Shown in pieces: positions 46,359 through 57,308 of a DNA stretch of 64,000 nucleotides. The stretch covers positions 1,922,001 through 1,986,000 of the forward strand of contig NW_027040693.1 of NCBI RefSeq assembly GCF_037179485.1, given 5' to 3'. Each line of letters opens with the position of its first letter. Positions within the stretch are counted from its first letter, which is position 1. Source of the stretch: Ochlerotatus camptorhynchus (taxonomy: Eukaryota > Arthropoda > Insecta > Diptera > Culicidae). The notes beneath the pieces are model-generated. The model was not told the DNA's origin. It was given only the letters and a program-made list of their open reading frames with translations, and did not search any database. The translations under genes were made by a program, and so were the position numbers.

Positions 46359-47676
46359 TTCAGTCTTCGGTTTCAGTTTTCATTTTTCATTTTCATTTTG
46401 CAGCGTTTGGTGGGGCAATGGGAGCGCAAGTCAATCCAAAGCCGAGGATAAAGGACGGGTAATGGCTGAATAGTCTATGCGGACCACTTGAACGCCATGG
46501 GAAAAGGAAGGGATTAAAGAGGCCGGTTATTGGGGGGTTTTGAGGAAATGACACATAATGATGCTAAATGTAAAGAAACCGAAAATACATCTCCCACTGA
46601 TTCATCCTTTCACATAAATACCAAATTGATATTTTAAAGCAATAATCAAAATAAACAGACAATACATGAAACGGCTAGTTGCCAGTTGCTTTAAAGGCTA
46701 GTTGCCTCCCTAAGCGGACCCTCCACATCCTAACTCTTCTGTTAATCCACTTAATGCTACTAAATAGGCTGTCTAAATTTTCTTATTTAAGTTCGTTTGA
46801 TGATTATGATACCTCTAGTCTAATTTTATAAATAATTGAAATCTCTAATCTCCCTACCATGCTTTATTAAGTACCTGCACTTGTGTATGTAATCTAAAAT
46901 TTAACGTGTTTCAAGTTGTTTTTGACTTTGACCTATATTTAATATATATTAGTTCGTCCCAAGTGAAACCTTCAAGTGACTAACATGCTTCACTTTGAAG
47001 TTAGTTTCCTAGCTGATTTTTAAATTACATAGAGTATATGCTTCAACTACGCTCACACGTTTCCACTATGTCGCACCACAAAAATACGTATAGGTATGTC
47101 ACAATAGAAGCACGCCACAGTGGAAATCCCGAGCCATAGTTCAAACACTTATCCCAAATCAAAATGAAGCACATATAAGATTAGTTGTTCCCTGAGTAAT
47201 ACCTCAATGAAAACAACAACGAAAGCTTGTCACGCAAGTAGAAGGAGCACTGTTGGGCACTTTCTGAAATATTTCAATAGTATAATTGCCTTGCAAACCC
47301 AAATAAAACTACCTACGTAAAAATAAATAAAATAAGAGTGATTTGCGGCAAAACCCGCCAGTATCACACCCAACGTCAGTGCCTATACGTAAGCGTACTA
47401 CAACGCGGCTTTCAAATAAAGGAGTAACAAGTGTGATACTATCACTTCAGGCTAGAACTTTGGTGCTCTTATGCAATGGTTCATCAGAGAGGGGAAGCTC
47501 AGTAATCCTCATCGCATGCTCATGACGCTATTCTGTCACGGCATGAGCCAACGATGCCGGACCTAAACCAACCGTCTCCAACGCTCCACTATAAATCATA
47601 AGATTAGGCCCGCCCACCAACGTCCAGGTTAAAAAACTAGCCAAGAGGAGGGTTCAGTCTTCGGTTTCAGTTTTCA
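46359..47676. mobile_element. 1.27-kb segment flanked by 24-bp direct repeats
   Basis: TTCAGTCTTCGGTTTCAGTT, continuing to 24 identical bases, lies at 46359-46382 and 47653-47676. Between them, 46383-47652 has no recognised RT or transposase. The left part begins TTTTTCATTTTCATTTTGC; the right part (47340-47640) is more GC-rich. A duplication of this length suggests a retroposed insertion, but the family is unknown. Confidence 0.5.
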
Positions 47677-48360
47677 AAAGGTTACCAGAAACCTGTCCGG
47701 AAATTGATTGTGCTGTAACCTCAGTTGCAATATGAGGAGTTGCTGGTAAGATACTCGGTAACAGCTAGAGAAATCCCGAAGAAAAGTATGGTTTTTTTTT
47801 CAAAAACATCTGGGGAATTTTACCAACATTCTCAAGGTGAGGAAAGTCTAGCTAGTAGGTCCTCAGAGAAGCTGATTTTATCTTCAAATGAAGCCAATTG
47901 CAGGAGGCCCTTTCAAAGGACTTTGCCAACTTCTACAGGTCTACCTGTTATGCAGCTTAAGCGGCGAAAGTTTTGACAGTTTCTCTGAGAATCTCCTGAT
48001 GATCTTTTGATTGAAATCTGCAAAGTTCAGCAGTGTGAAAGGCTATTGGAGAAAATACACGGCTCTTCGTGGGTAAAGCTAGAATATTACTTCGAACAGA
48101 AGTTCTAAGGCATGTTTTAGGTCTCAGTAGTGAATGGTTGAGATATAACTAGAAAACTTTGTGTCGAAGACTATGTTTGAGGAGCTAGCGACTGGGGAAC
48201 TAGGAAGTCTCCAGTTGATTTTCGCAGGAAGTTCAGGTTCTCGGTGACATAGAGAGATCTCATGAGAAAGGCTAGGAAACATTTTTTTTAAATATTCTAC
48301 GGCATTCTAAAGGTGAGGAAAGTCTCTCTATGTCCTACAGGTCGTTGAAACTAATAGTAC
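47677..48360. other. unassigned, with weak internal duplication
   Basis: AAGGTGAGGAAAGTCT occurs at about 47834 and again at about 48311 in otherwise diverged surroundings, so an old duplicated repeat is possible. No coding region is seen. Confidence 0.3.
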
Positions 48361-48470
48361 GTACAGACTATAGAGTTATAACATGTTATAGCGCTATCTT
48401 GATGGTGGTTTCTGTGTTGCAATTATTTGACAATCGTTATAACATGTTATAACTGCTCAGTATAGACAGC
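48361..48470. mobile_element. small MITE with TTATAACATGTTATAA palindromes
   Basis: The left GTACAGACTATAGAGTTATA and right TATAACTGCTCAGTATAGAC are inverted with mismatches. Each carries the near-perfect palindrome TTATAACATGTTATA. The element is about 110 bp and non-coding. Confidence 0.6.
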
Positions 48471-48785
48471 GTTTAACTCGAAATTAAGTAGAGTTACACT
48501 TTTTTTTTGTGAAAAGTGCAATTCCTCAGAACTGAGTTACTTCTTTTTGAGTCATGATCACTCAATTTTGATTACTGTTTACTGTGAGTAATTTTTACGA
48601 GAAGAAGCGAATTTTGAGTTTGCTTAAACGGTTGTGCAGTTTACTCATAAATCGCAAATAGTTCAGGAACTCAGAAATGAGTAAATTTGCTCATGTTTTT
48701 TGCAGGATTTCCAGGAAAAAAAAATCCATAATATGAGAAAAGTAAAGCTTGGATTCTCTCAGTCTTCATAGACTAAGTAAAACTT

Positions 48786-51700
48786 TGTCAATTTTCCTTT
48801 TCTTCCGGCAGATTTATGAAGTTTTTGGAATGAGGAACCTGGGTCTTTACTGCGCTGATACGGATCTTCCAGCTGTTGAAATATTCTGACAGGAAATTTA
48901 GGCCTCTCTGAAGTTTGGCAGTCAGAGCTTCGATGACCCTACCCTTAAAGATGATGGATGTGCCATATGCGAACAGAGACAGCGATCCACCATCAGGGAG
49001 AGCCGGCATATCGGAGGTGAATAGGTTGAACAAGATGGGGTCAAGGATGCTTCCCTGTGGGACATCCGCACCGATGTGGAAAGCATCCGATGTGATGCCA
49101 TCAAGAGAGGCTCTGAATGTCCTGTCCGATTGATTGGTAGATTGGAAGACCGTATCGCTGCAATTTGTAGACCAGGCCATCATGCCAAACATTATCGAAC
49201 ACTTTTTCAACGTCCAACAACGCCATGGCAGATGATTTAGATACAGACTTGTTCGGTCTGATAATGTTTGTTATCCGAGTCAGCTGGTGAACCGTAGAGC
49301 GACCTTTACGGAAGCCAAACTGCTCCTCGAACATAAGTTGTTTTTCTCGGCAGATGCCAGGAGCCGATGTTAGACTGCTCTTTCGAACAGCTTGGATAAC
49401 TCCGAGAGAAGGCTGATGGGTCGGTAGCTTGAAGGAGAGGATGGATCTTTCCCAGGTTTCCGAATGGGGATGACTTTAGCTGACATCCAGCACGAGGCCC
49501 AGTCCAGTCTGAGGCACTGATTAAAAATCAGTGGCAGATGGTTGAAGAATCTGTTTGGTGTTTGAGTTCCAGATTCAGAATTTGGTCAAAACCTGGGGCC
49601 TTCATATGTTTAGATGATTTAGTATAGGCCAATAGTTCGTCAGCCGTAATTTCGGATTCCACAGGAAAGTTGTTGGGAATTCGATGGAGGTTGGTTGCAC
49701 TAAGCATGTTCTGCCTTAGATTATGGGAGCTGACGAATTGTTGACCTATAGCATCAGCCTTCTCTTCAGGGGTTATCAGATGGGTGACTGAATCATTGGG
49801 TTGATTAAACAGCACAAGTGGTAGAATGGGTCTTGGCTTATTTTTAAAGATTTTGGTTAGCTTCCAGAAGGGCTTTGCACAATCTGGGAGAGATCTCATT
49901 TTGCTACTAAAGTCCTCATTTCCGAGGTCCATCATTCTGGATTGGATTATTTTTGTTAGACAGTTGCAATGGGTCTTCAAGGCAGGCAGTACAGTACGTT
50001 GGTACTGCCTACGCATGGTGTTACGGAGTCTGATAAAGTTTTTAGTGTGGACAATCAAGGTTCAGAGTATTGCTCACCTGTCTGAATACTGGCACGTGTT
50101 GTTCCCTGGCTCGGGATATCGCCTCCTCCGAGGAAAGCAGGCATCGGTCAACGTCTTCGAGGCCGTCCAAATTTACTTCGTAGCCAACAGCGATGTCGAC
50201 ACTGTGCTGGAACCGGTTCCATTCAACACGATGGAAGTTTCGCCAGGATGCTAGAAATCTATTAGCTGAGAAGCCTACTTTGGTGACCACCGGGTAGTGG
50301 TCCGAGCTCAGCTCTTGGAATGCCACAGGTTGCAAGATGTTGTGTCCCATGTTGCTTAAGAAGATGTCGATGGTCGCATGAACCCCAGACCGACTCAACC
50401 GGGTGGGAGTGTCCGGGGCCAAGATGGTATAGTGGCCTTCCTGCAGGTCTTCATTCAGTATGGTGCCGTTTCGATTGCTCCAACCGTTGCCCCAAGCTTG
50501 GTGTTTTGCGTTTTGGTCACCAGCGATGATGAAGTTTTCACTACGCCGGGTGAGTTTGATGATGTCTTTCCGGGAGCCACTGGCGACCCCTCCCTGATTT
50601 CCTTTTATTTGTTTTTTTTCCGTCGATCTTGTTTTCCGTGCTGAGCACCAATGCTACCGACGTGCCAGGAAGGCAGCTCCCACACCTGGACCCTACCTAT
50701 CGACCCATCAACCCATGAACCGGGGACCAACGGCTTTACTTCCCATCCGAAGGAAGGCGTGATCAGATATGTTATGCCTCAGAACATCCCGGCGGCGCCG
50801 ACTGGGATTGAACCCAGGCCTGCTGGGGTGAGAGGTAATCACGCTTACCACTATACCACCGACGCCGTTCGACCCCTCCCTGATGTTGGTTTGCTTGCGG
50901 CAGTATGCTGCGATGATGGTAATTGGGCCAAGTGATGTGCTTACCTTCACTCCGATGGCTTCAATTGTTTTCAGCAGGAAGTTTGGTAGCAGCCGGCAAC
51001 TGATGTTTCATCTTGCAGCGATGGCCACTCCCCCACCCCCGGAGCAGGTGCGGTCAAGTCTGACGAGCCGGAAGTCGGGAAGGAATACGTTGAGTTCGGG
51101 CTTCAAGTGCGCCTCGGTGATAATAGCAATGTCGACCTCCTTGGTGTTGAGGAAATCGAGTAGCTCTCTATGCTTGTTCCTCTGCGAGCAAGCGTTCCAA
51201 TTTGCAATTATTATAGCTTCACGGTCCATACTTGGTGACGAGTGAAAAGGCAGCATAAAGCTGTTCAGATCGAGTCTTGCAGGTTTGCAGGATGACGACC
51301 ACCTCTGCAACCAGCGTTACTAGTTCTTCCGATGTGAAAGGAGATTCGTCAACTGAATCGCTTGAGGCAACTCGTTGTTTGTTGATGGGTAGCGGTGGAA
51401 GATTTGGTACCAGGGGACGAGGCTGGATTGCCGGGTATTGTTCATCCGTGATGGCTGGTGGTGTGCAGTTCACGCACTTTGGCTCGGTGTCATAAGCTTG
51501 AACACAGGTCGCTGTCGAGTGGGCCATAGCACACTTGTCGCAGCGTGGTTTCATATGACAGTTTTTCGTGCCATGGCCGAAGAAGAGGCAGCTTGTGCAT
51601 TGGGTCACATCACGGTGTTGCGGTTTGTAGAATTCCCAGTCGATAATGACCTGAAACAGGTCACGTATGTTGCTCTTCAGCGCAGCAAGGGTGGTAGAGC

Positions 51701-51870
51701 CCTTCATGAAGTGGACCAGAAACAGTTGGTCACGATAGTTGGTATTGGGCATAGGCCGTCGATTCATTGGGTGGACTGCCCCATCCGAAGCAGTGCTGGC
51801 ATCCGTTTAGGCCTTCTTACTAGGGCCCTCCGATGCAGGAGGAGTAGTAAGCTTACGTAGCATGCTTTGT
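48786..51870 (-). pseudogene. Jockey-type LINE (ORF1 end, endonuclease, RT)
   Basis: From the right: ORF1 C-terminal part (51767-51219) with three zinc-knuckle-like motifs (CTSCLFFGHGTKNC, CDKCAMAHSTATC, CVNC); endonuclease N-half (IIIANWNACSQRNKHRELL, IAIITEAHLKPE); a SINE insertion at 50599-50869; endonuclease C-half (50422-50042, HATIDIFLSNMG, SSDHYPVV); linker (50058-49528); RT with FGFRKGRSTVHQL, LLDVEKVFDNVWHDGL, and VPQGSILDPILFNLFTSDMP. The catalytic motif reads LFAYGTSI where FADD is expected, so both Asp are lost. Frames break at several places. ORF1 would package the RNA; EN and RT would carry out target-primed copying. Confidence 0.88.
50599..50869 (-). mobile_element. tRNA-derived SINE, full length, 271 bp
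   Basis: On the minus strand it starts with a tRNA-like head, GTATAGTGGTAAGCG (A-box region) then CTGGGTTCAATCCCAG (B box and T arm), with CTCTCACC where the anticodon loop of tRNA-Glu would lie. A unique body follows, ending in an A-rich tail. Identical 15-bp direct repeats CGACCCCTCCCTGAT (50584-50598 and 50870-50884) flank it. It interrupts the endonuclease of the Jockey-type LINE, so it is younger than that LINE. Transcription would be by RNA polymerase III from the internal boxes; mobilisation would need a LINE reverse transcriptase. Confidence 0.92.
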
Positions 51871-51974
51871 TTGGTGGCAAGTGTAATTAGACTAGCCAAT
51901 GCGCCTGTCGATGACGGCACTTTCACGACGCGAACGTAACGATGAAACGGACTAGAAAAAACTGGCTTACTTAA

Positions 51975-52178
51975 GGTTCAATTTACTGTGATGCATTTTC
52001 GAAAAATTCAAATGCAGTTTTTTTCGACGCATCATTTCAGATTGCAAAAAGCTTGCGTCATTTTGTGTAAAATAGCAAAAAGAATAGAATGACGCAAGCT
52101 TTTTGCAATCTGAAATGATGCATCGAAAAAAAAACTGCATTTGAATTTTTTCGAAAATGCATCACAGTAAATTGAACC
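51975..52178. mobile_element. TTAA-flanked hairpin MITE, first of two, 204 bp
   Basis: The left arm GGTTCAATTTACTGTGATGC and its complement at the right pair over almost 100 bp, with the loop near 52070-52090. TTAA lies on both sides (51971-51974 and 52179-52182). Almost the entire element is one perfect-looking stem. The TTAA target fits piggyBac-type integration, though the termini do not begin with the piggyBac CCC. Confidence 0.88.
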
Positions 52179-52182
52179 TTAA

Positions 52183-52391
52183 GGTGATACTCTAAGGAAG
52201 CCTTTGCAATCTTAGCGTGAAAATTTAAAGGCACAAATGTCAGCTTCCATAAAACATACAAATTTGAAATTGCTACTCCTTGTTTGCTATGTTACTACAA
52301 ACAGAGAGTAGCAGTTTCAAATTTGTTTGTTTTATGGAAGCTGACATTTGTGCTTTGAAGTTTCACGCTAAGGCTTTCTTAGAGTGTTACC
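52183..52391. mobile_element. TTAA-flanked hairpin MITE, second of two, 209 bp
   Basis: The left arm GGTGATACTCTAAGGAAGCC pairs with the right GGCTTTCTTAGAGTGTTACC, and pairing continues inward for about 90 bp (GCTTCCATAAAACA / TGTTTTATGGAAGC). It shares the TTAA at 52179-52182 with the first hairpin and has its own at 52392-52395. The arms are more diverged than those of the first. Confidence 0.86.
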
Positions 52392-52445
52392 TTAAGTAAA
52401 GGAAACGTAGAATGTTTGACTGCTTGATCAGTTGGCATTCTCTGC

Positions 52446-53200
52446 TTGAAAAATCAGAGACAGTCCCATGGTACGAGTGGACGTGACGGTGCTACTGCGA
52501 TGAACGTCAGCGTCATCGGTGATTTCGGCGACGCCGTCGACAATGAGAATTCTGCCGGCCCGAGTTCGGCAAAAATGAAGCTTTTCCAAATGGTGGTAAT
52601 GAAGGTGCCACTCAACACCCTCATTGGCGATTTCACATCGCTGGGCGTCGCAGCTGAGTACAAGCGCAGTAAGATCGGCACCAAGGTGATGCTCCGTACT
52701 AAAGTGGAGTATGAAGTGGCCGTGAAACACCTGAAAGATTCCAAGGCAGATTTTTTCACGCATGACATCCCCGGTGAGAAGCCCTTCAAGGTAGTCATCA
52801 GGGCCCTACCAAACTTCGACCTCAAGATGATCGAAGTCGAAATCAAGGACCGGTACAAGCTGGCCCCAATAGCTGTCTTCTGGATGACGAGGAGAGACGA
52901 AAACTTGAAGACGTACCCGGATTGCCTTTTCCTGGTGCACTTCCAGAAAGAGACGGTGACGCTGGATGCACTGCAAGCCATCCGCTCAATCTACTCCATC
53001 ATCATACGGTGGGAGCCATACCGTGGTGGTCATCGTGACGTAAAGCAGTGGCAGCAGTGCCTCAACTTTGGACACGGTACCCGCAACTGTAACATCAAGC
53101 CACTGTGGTGGTGCGCATCAAGGTTCCGACAGACAGTGCTCCAAACGCGAGGACGTCAAACGCATCCGAAAGCAAGTGGCAACTAACAATCAACCAGGAC
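52446..53200 (+). pseudogene. Jockey-type LINE ORF1 fragment
   Basis: This is the plus-strand homologue of the ORF1 at 35940-34860, sharing NVSVIGDFGD, KVPLNTLIGD, GTKVMLRTK, SIYSIIxRWEPYRGGH and the start of a zinc knuckle (CLNFGHGTRNC). It is open for 246 codons, longer than in the other copy, then loses register near 53105 before the second knuckle. 5' and 3' parts of the LINE are absent. It would be an RNA-binding chaperone in an intact element. Confidence 0.85.
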
Positions 53201-53798
53201 GCAAGTCTGTGTCACTTGTGGATTCAAATATGTTTACCTCACAAAGACAAGAAATAAAGATCATGTTTGACTGCAGAATGATTAACAGGGGTGTTTGTTG
53301 CGTTGTACACTGAAATGAAACCTTACTCACGACGGTAAGTGAAGCTTTTCCATTTTGGACCGACTTCCGTCTGCGTATGGTCTGTTTTTCATCGGTGTGA
53401 TGTGTAGGAATGCTACGATGTCCACGCTGCAGCGAACAAATCCGAGGTCGAACCGTCTAACGTGCAACGTTGAATGATTCTGCGGCTTTGACCTGTGTTG
53501 TTAGGGATCAACTTTCTGATGGCTGTGTTAGGGGTGATCACCTTGCGGTTGAAAAAAATGTATTGGAAATTTGAATATTTTCATATTTCTTCATTGTTAA
53601 CTATTTAAATATTTAAAAAATTTAATGTCTGACAAACCATACAAATCTTATAACAGTGGTGAATCGATCGATATACAAATCATCAAAATCCATTGGTTAT
53701 TGGCCAAGTTAGTAGCATATAAAGTCTGACCAATTTTCGTTGCATTTCCCTGAATTGGCACCCTTTTTGAAAGACGTAGTCCTATGTCAAAATTGCAC
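53201..53798. repeat. repeat family Z, copy 2 (core 53413-53798)
   Basis: Same orientation as the copy at 36257-36612, sharing GTTGTTAGGGATCAACTTTC and ending GACGTAGTCCTATGTCAAAA. Before it, 53284-53305 carries AACAGGGGTGTTTGTTGCG, which resembles (complemented) the 5' flank of the Jockey-type ORF1 near 36160. Non-coding. Confidence 0.6.
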
Positions 53799-54367
53799 AT
53801 GTTCTTCACTGACTGCATTGTCACTATCCCTTGGTATCATGGTACCATGGTATCCCTTGAAGACCTTTATAATTTTCAGTGAGTGACAAAAGCTGCTTTG
53901 TCAATATCGTCGTGCATGGTCGAGATTTTGCGACACTGATCCCAATAAACACACAATTAACTAATGCAGGAATGGTTTCGACATAGAGACATGCAAGTTC
54001 CTCGAAGATGAATTACTGAATTGATTCTTCAAGATTCCTCAAGATTAAACTAGATCACAAAGTACACCCCCAACGGCCACTCATCTACGTTCCGATGCTT
54101 CTGAACTGCCCAGAAATACCAATTCTAATTTGCTTCATAAAATATCATCCTGGTAAATCGTTTCGCATTAAATCTTTTCCATGGAAAACTATTTCTCCTC
54201 CGCTTCAATTACGCTCCAGAGGATGAGAGATATAGGGGGAACGAGAAAACCATGCTTGGGATACATTCGATTTGTTGCAATATCATTCCTCAGTGGCTCA
54301 TGGGGGATGGAAACACGTTACTACTAACAGCAACAATTTAGCCCTGTTTAAGTTGTACATTGCATTG
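53799..54367. other. unassigned
   Basis: A short ATGGTACCATGGTA palindromic run lies near 53840. No gene or bounded element is recognised. Confidence 0.25.
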
Positions 54368-54618
54368 CACAGTGGGCCTGGAATGAAATCTAGCAGGGAA
54401 AAAAGTAATAACTGCAGCTCTTATGTCTTTAACAGCTTTTCATAAAATTCTACGTTCTTCAACTTTGCCCAAGACAGCAAACCTCTATCTTGCGAAATTA
54501 AAAAGTTTAGTTGTCCTAACGAATCCACGCAACTTCACTGAAGACGTCAACTCAATTGGATGCAATCCTAGAGCGTTAATAATTTGTTTCTGCTAGATTT
54601 CATTGCAGGCCCACTGTG
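54368..54618. mobile_element. MITE ended by CACAGTGGGCCTG, 251 bp
   Basis: CACAGTGGGCCTGGAATGAA at the left pairs with the complement of TTCATTGCAGGCCCACTGTG at the right, extending over about 29 bp to CTAGCAG. CATTG is repeated directly on both sides. The interior contains TTTGCCCAAGACAGCAAACC, reminiscent of the internal unit of the foldback at 25621-26719. Confidence 0.82.
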
Positions 54619-55041
54619 CATTGGAAAATGGAGATGCATGGTTAATTTCATACTATTTGCTATTATGGCAACCAATTTCCACGATTCTTCTCTCTCCTTT
54701 TCTTGCTATCTCTATCTCTCTATGTGTTTGCCAAGCGTGAATTCGTCTGGGTCTGTGGTATAAGGAATGAGCAGTGGCAAAGTCAAGATTTACACTCTTG
54801 AACTTTTGCCGGCGGGGGGAGAATTTATTTCAGATGTAAATGCGAAACTGTGTGTTGTCTGGATGCACCAGGAAGTCAAATGACACCGGAACAATCGCAA
54901 GTCAAGGGGTCGGGCGGCAGCAGACTCCATCTGTAGGTGTGTGTGTGTGTGTGTGCGTTGAGAGCTATCCGTAGCAAAATATCCTTAATGACTGTATGAC
55001 TTTACACATTTAACTTGGTTGTTAGTGGTGTACGGGCTTCT
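54619..55041. other. unassigned; GT microsatellite
   Basis: A GT dinucleotide run lies at about 54938-54957 and a CTCT-rich patch at 54690-54725. No gene. Confidence 0.3.
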
Positions 55042-55321
55042 GGGGTAAAATGCACCTATGTTTGTATTACTTCATGCGCGAAGTTAACAATTTACATAGT
55101 TGGAAATGCTAGACGTTAAATATCAGACTTAAAGTGGTCATTTTATACGATGGATGAAAGAATAGAGTTGATAGTTCCGTTAGAATACGGCAGTGTGAAA
55201 TTTGTATATAGAGTAGAAAGCGAGCATAGGTCAATTTCGTTGGGGAGGGACTATTTAAAAGAAAATGTATGGGAAATGTATTGAAAATTGTCAAACAGTC
55301 ATTTGGGGTGCATTTTACCCC
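55042..55321. mobile_element. MITE ended by GGGGTAAAATGCACC, 280 bp
   Basis: GGGGTAAAATGCACC at the left and GGTGCATTTTACCCC at the right are exact inverted repeats. A related end, GGGGTAAAATGCCCAC, appears alone at 63728. Short frames inside have no resemblance to a protein family. Confidence 0.78.
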
Positions 55322-56079
55322 CCATTCTTCGGTAGCAAGACGAGTCTTGAAGGGGGGAGGCGGAGTGTTTCCACTTTCGGCAAGTCGTTTTGTTATTTGT
55401 TGGGGTTTTCCTCATACTAATTTTGCCTCCTGGAAGAAAATTTGAATGGTTTCAGTTTATGGTGCAGTTGATCTATGTACGACGACGATGAGCGAGACGA
55501 CGAAAGATGGTTGAAATTGGATTCCAAACAAAAACTTTACCACTTTTGCATTTTACACATGCAAGCTCGAAACTTAAACCAGGCTCGAGCGGAGTGGGAT
55601 GTGAAGAGTGTTATAAATAAATGATAGTGATGGTAGCGGAACTTGAATTTCATTGCAGAGCTGAATTAGTGCGTTTTTGTTGTTTTTGTGCGTTAGTCGT
55701 TTGTTTCGTTTGTGATTATTTTAACAGGATTTTAAAGATTTTTTTAGTAGTTTAATCAAAGGTCGAATTCTGGCAGCACCTATTTCTAAATATTTGTGAC
55801 CACTAACTCGCTTGACAAAGCTGGGTGAAATCGTCATTTTTTCTTGATTCTTCGTTCGCAGTGTTTCAGTGTATCTGTTATGTCTTACTGGACACATTCG
55901 AAAGTGAAAAGAAGTGCCTAATTGATTTGGTACAAGACCTGTACGCCAGTCATTTCATCAGCGGCGGCGTCGGCATAAAAGCTATTTTAGCGTGACGGTT
56001 TTGACTTTGTTCGGCGACAGCAATTTCGGCATGCATCGGCATTTTAGCCGTTCATTTTTCGCATGAACGAAGAATGATA
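55322..56079. other. unassigned
   Basis: Contains a CGACGACGATGAGCGAGACGACG run near 55480 and GGCGGCGTCGGCATAAAAGC at 55960. No coding region is recognised. Confidence 0.25.
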
Positions 56080-56581
56080 TAGGGGAAATGACGGCTTCGG
56101 CATGCCAGACTATTTTCGGCAACCCAAATTGAAACACTATTTTCACTGGATTTGCTTACGAAAACACTTCGCTGAATGCATGCAAACGATTCTTTATGCT
56201 TTCAGCTTCAATTTGACTATATTTTTACCACTGAGAAAAAGCAATCTAGCTAGGTTTTCTTGAAATGAAACACACGCACTACAAATTGTAGCTGATTTCG
56301 AGTTGCCGATAATAGAACAGCAGATTTACATGCAGCTCAAATGGAACGGTTGCCGAAGAAAAACTGGTTGCCGACAATACTCGCTCTCACTAGAGAAGAT
56401 TGGAGCTTTGTAAAAGCGTTTCAAAACAGTTTTTGACAATTCTTTCGACTGAAATTGTTAGAGCAGCTGGCAGCAAAAGATTGTAAACAAACCAATACTG
56501 CATATGTGTGTGTTCCTTAGAGAAAAAGGCTATAGAAAGAAGGTCGCTGCTTAGGTTGCCGAGAATACGTAAATTCCCCTA
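56080..56581. mobile_element. MITE family Y, copy 2, both ends present, 502 bp
   Basis: TAGGGGAAATGACGG at the left and its counterpart ending AAATTCCCCTA at the right form the outer inverted repeat; CGGCAACC / GGTTGCCG forms an inner one. The body from 56115 matches 29411-29856 almost base for base, apart from a 20-odd-base extra segment near 56355. Its ends match those of the MITE at 11059. Confidence 0.78.
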
Positions 56582-56795
56582 TATACCGAGCATTTCATAT
56601 AATGAACCAGTTAAACATACTTCAAAGTACGTCACACCATAAAGGGTGTCCCACGTCAAATTGCATCACGGAAAAAAACACTATAAAATAACCTAGTTGA
56701 CCGATCCTTTTCAAACATTCAGACAATAAAACATAACCCATTAGTAAGCTTTTGGCATATTTATTTCATTCAACTTCGATACCATAACCGTACGC

Positions 56796-57050
56796 TCACA
56801 CCTTACGCTTAACTCCACTCATGAGGTTCTGTACAACACCTGGCTGCAGCTTCTTCTGTACGGAAACACCCTTTTCCTTCATGTCTTCCTCAGATTTGAC
56901 CTCCTTGGGATGCTTCCGTAGTGCATGCTTCATAATAGCCCAGTATTTTCCGATGGGTCTTAGTTCCGGTGCGTTGGGGCGGTTCATGTCCTTGGGTACG
57001 AAAGTGACCCCATTGGCTTCGTACCACTCCAGGACAACATTTGAATAGTG
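56796..57050 (-). pseudogene. DD37E transposase, C-terminal part
   Basis: Reads CHYSNVVLEWYEANGVTFVP, NRPNAPELRPIGKYWAIMK and VVQNLMSGVKRK. The residue expected to be the catalytic Glu (ELRPIEKYW in the relative) is Gly here, so the active site is lost independently of the copia insertion. The reading joins the N-terminal part at 62178 once the LTR element is removed. Confidence 0.88.
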
Positions 57051-57055
57051 ACATG

Positions 57056-57287
57056 TATGGGAAGAACCATGCAGACACGCACAAACGGATGGAATCGGAC
57101 GAAATATCGGAATTCGAATTAAATCCAACACGGTACGGACATAACTTGTACTAACACGTTTGTTCATTCTGATTGTACTTTTGCGAATGCCGCAGAAAAA
57201 TTGAACGATGGAAAGGTACTGTAAAAAGAAACAAGGAACTTTTTACTCTAATATATGCAATGAAGCAGTGCTGCTAGTTTATCTACA
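57056..57287 (-). repeat. copia-type 3' LTR (left)
   Basis: 232 bp, closely matching the right LTR but lacking 13 bases near 57220. On the minus strand it begins TGTAGATAAACTAGC and ends CCCATA. The usual final CA appears as TA in both LTRs. A purine-rich GATGAGGAG precedes it on the element strand. Confidence 0.88.
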
Positions 57288-57308
57288 CTCCTCATCAACA
57301 CTGGCTTC

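Noticed and set aside
50797..50869. A functional tRNA gene
   Set aside because: The tRNA-like head continues into a SINE body with an A-rich tail and is flanked by a target duplication; a second truncated copy exists at 24 kb.
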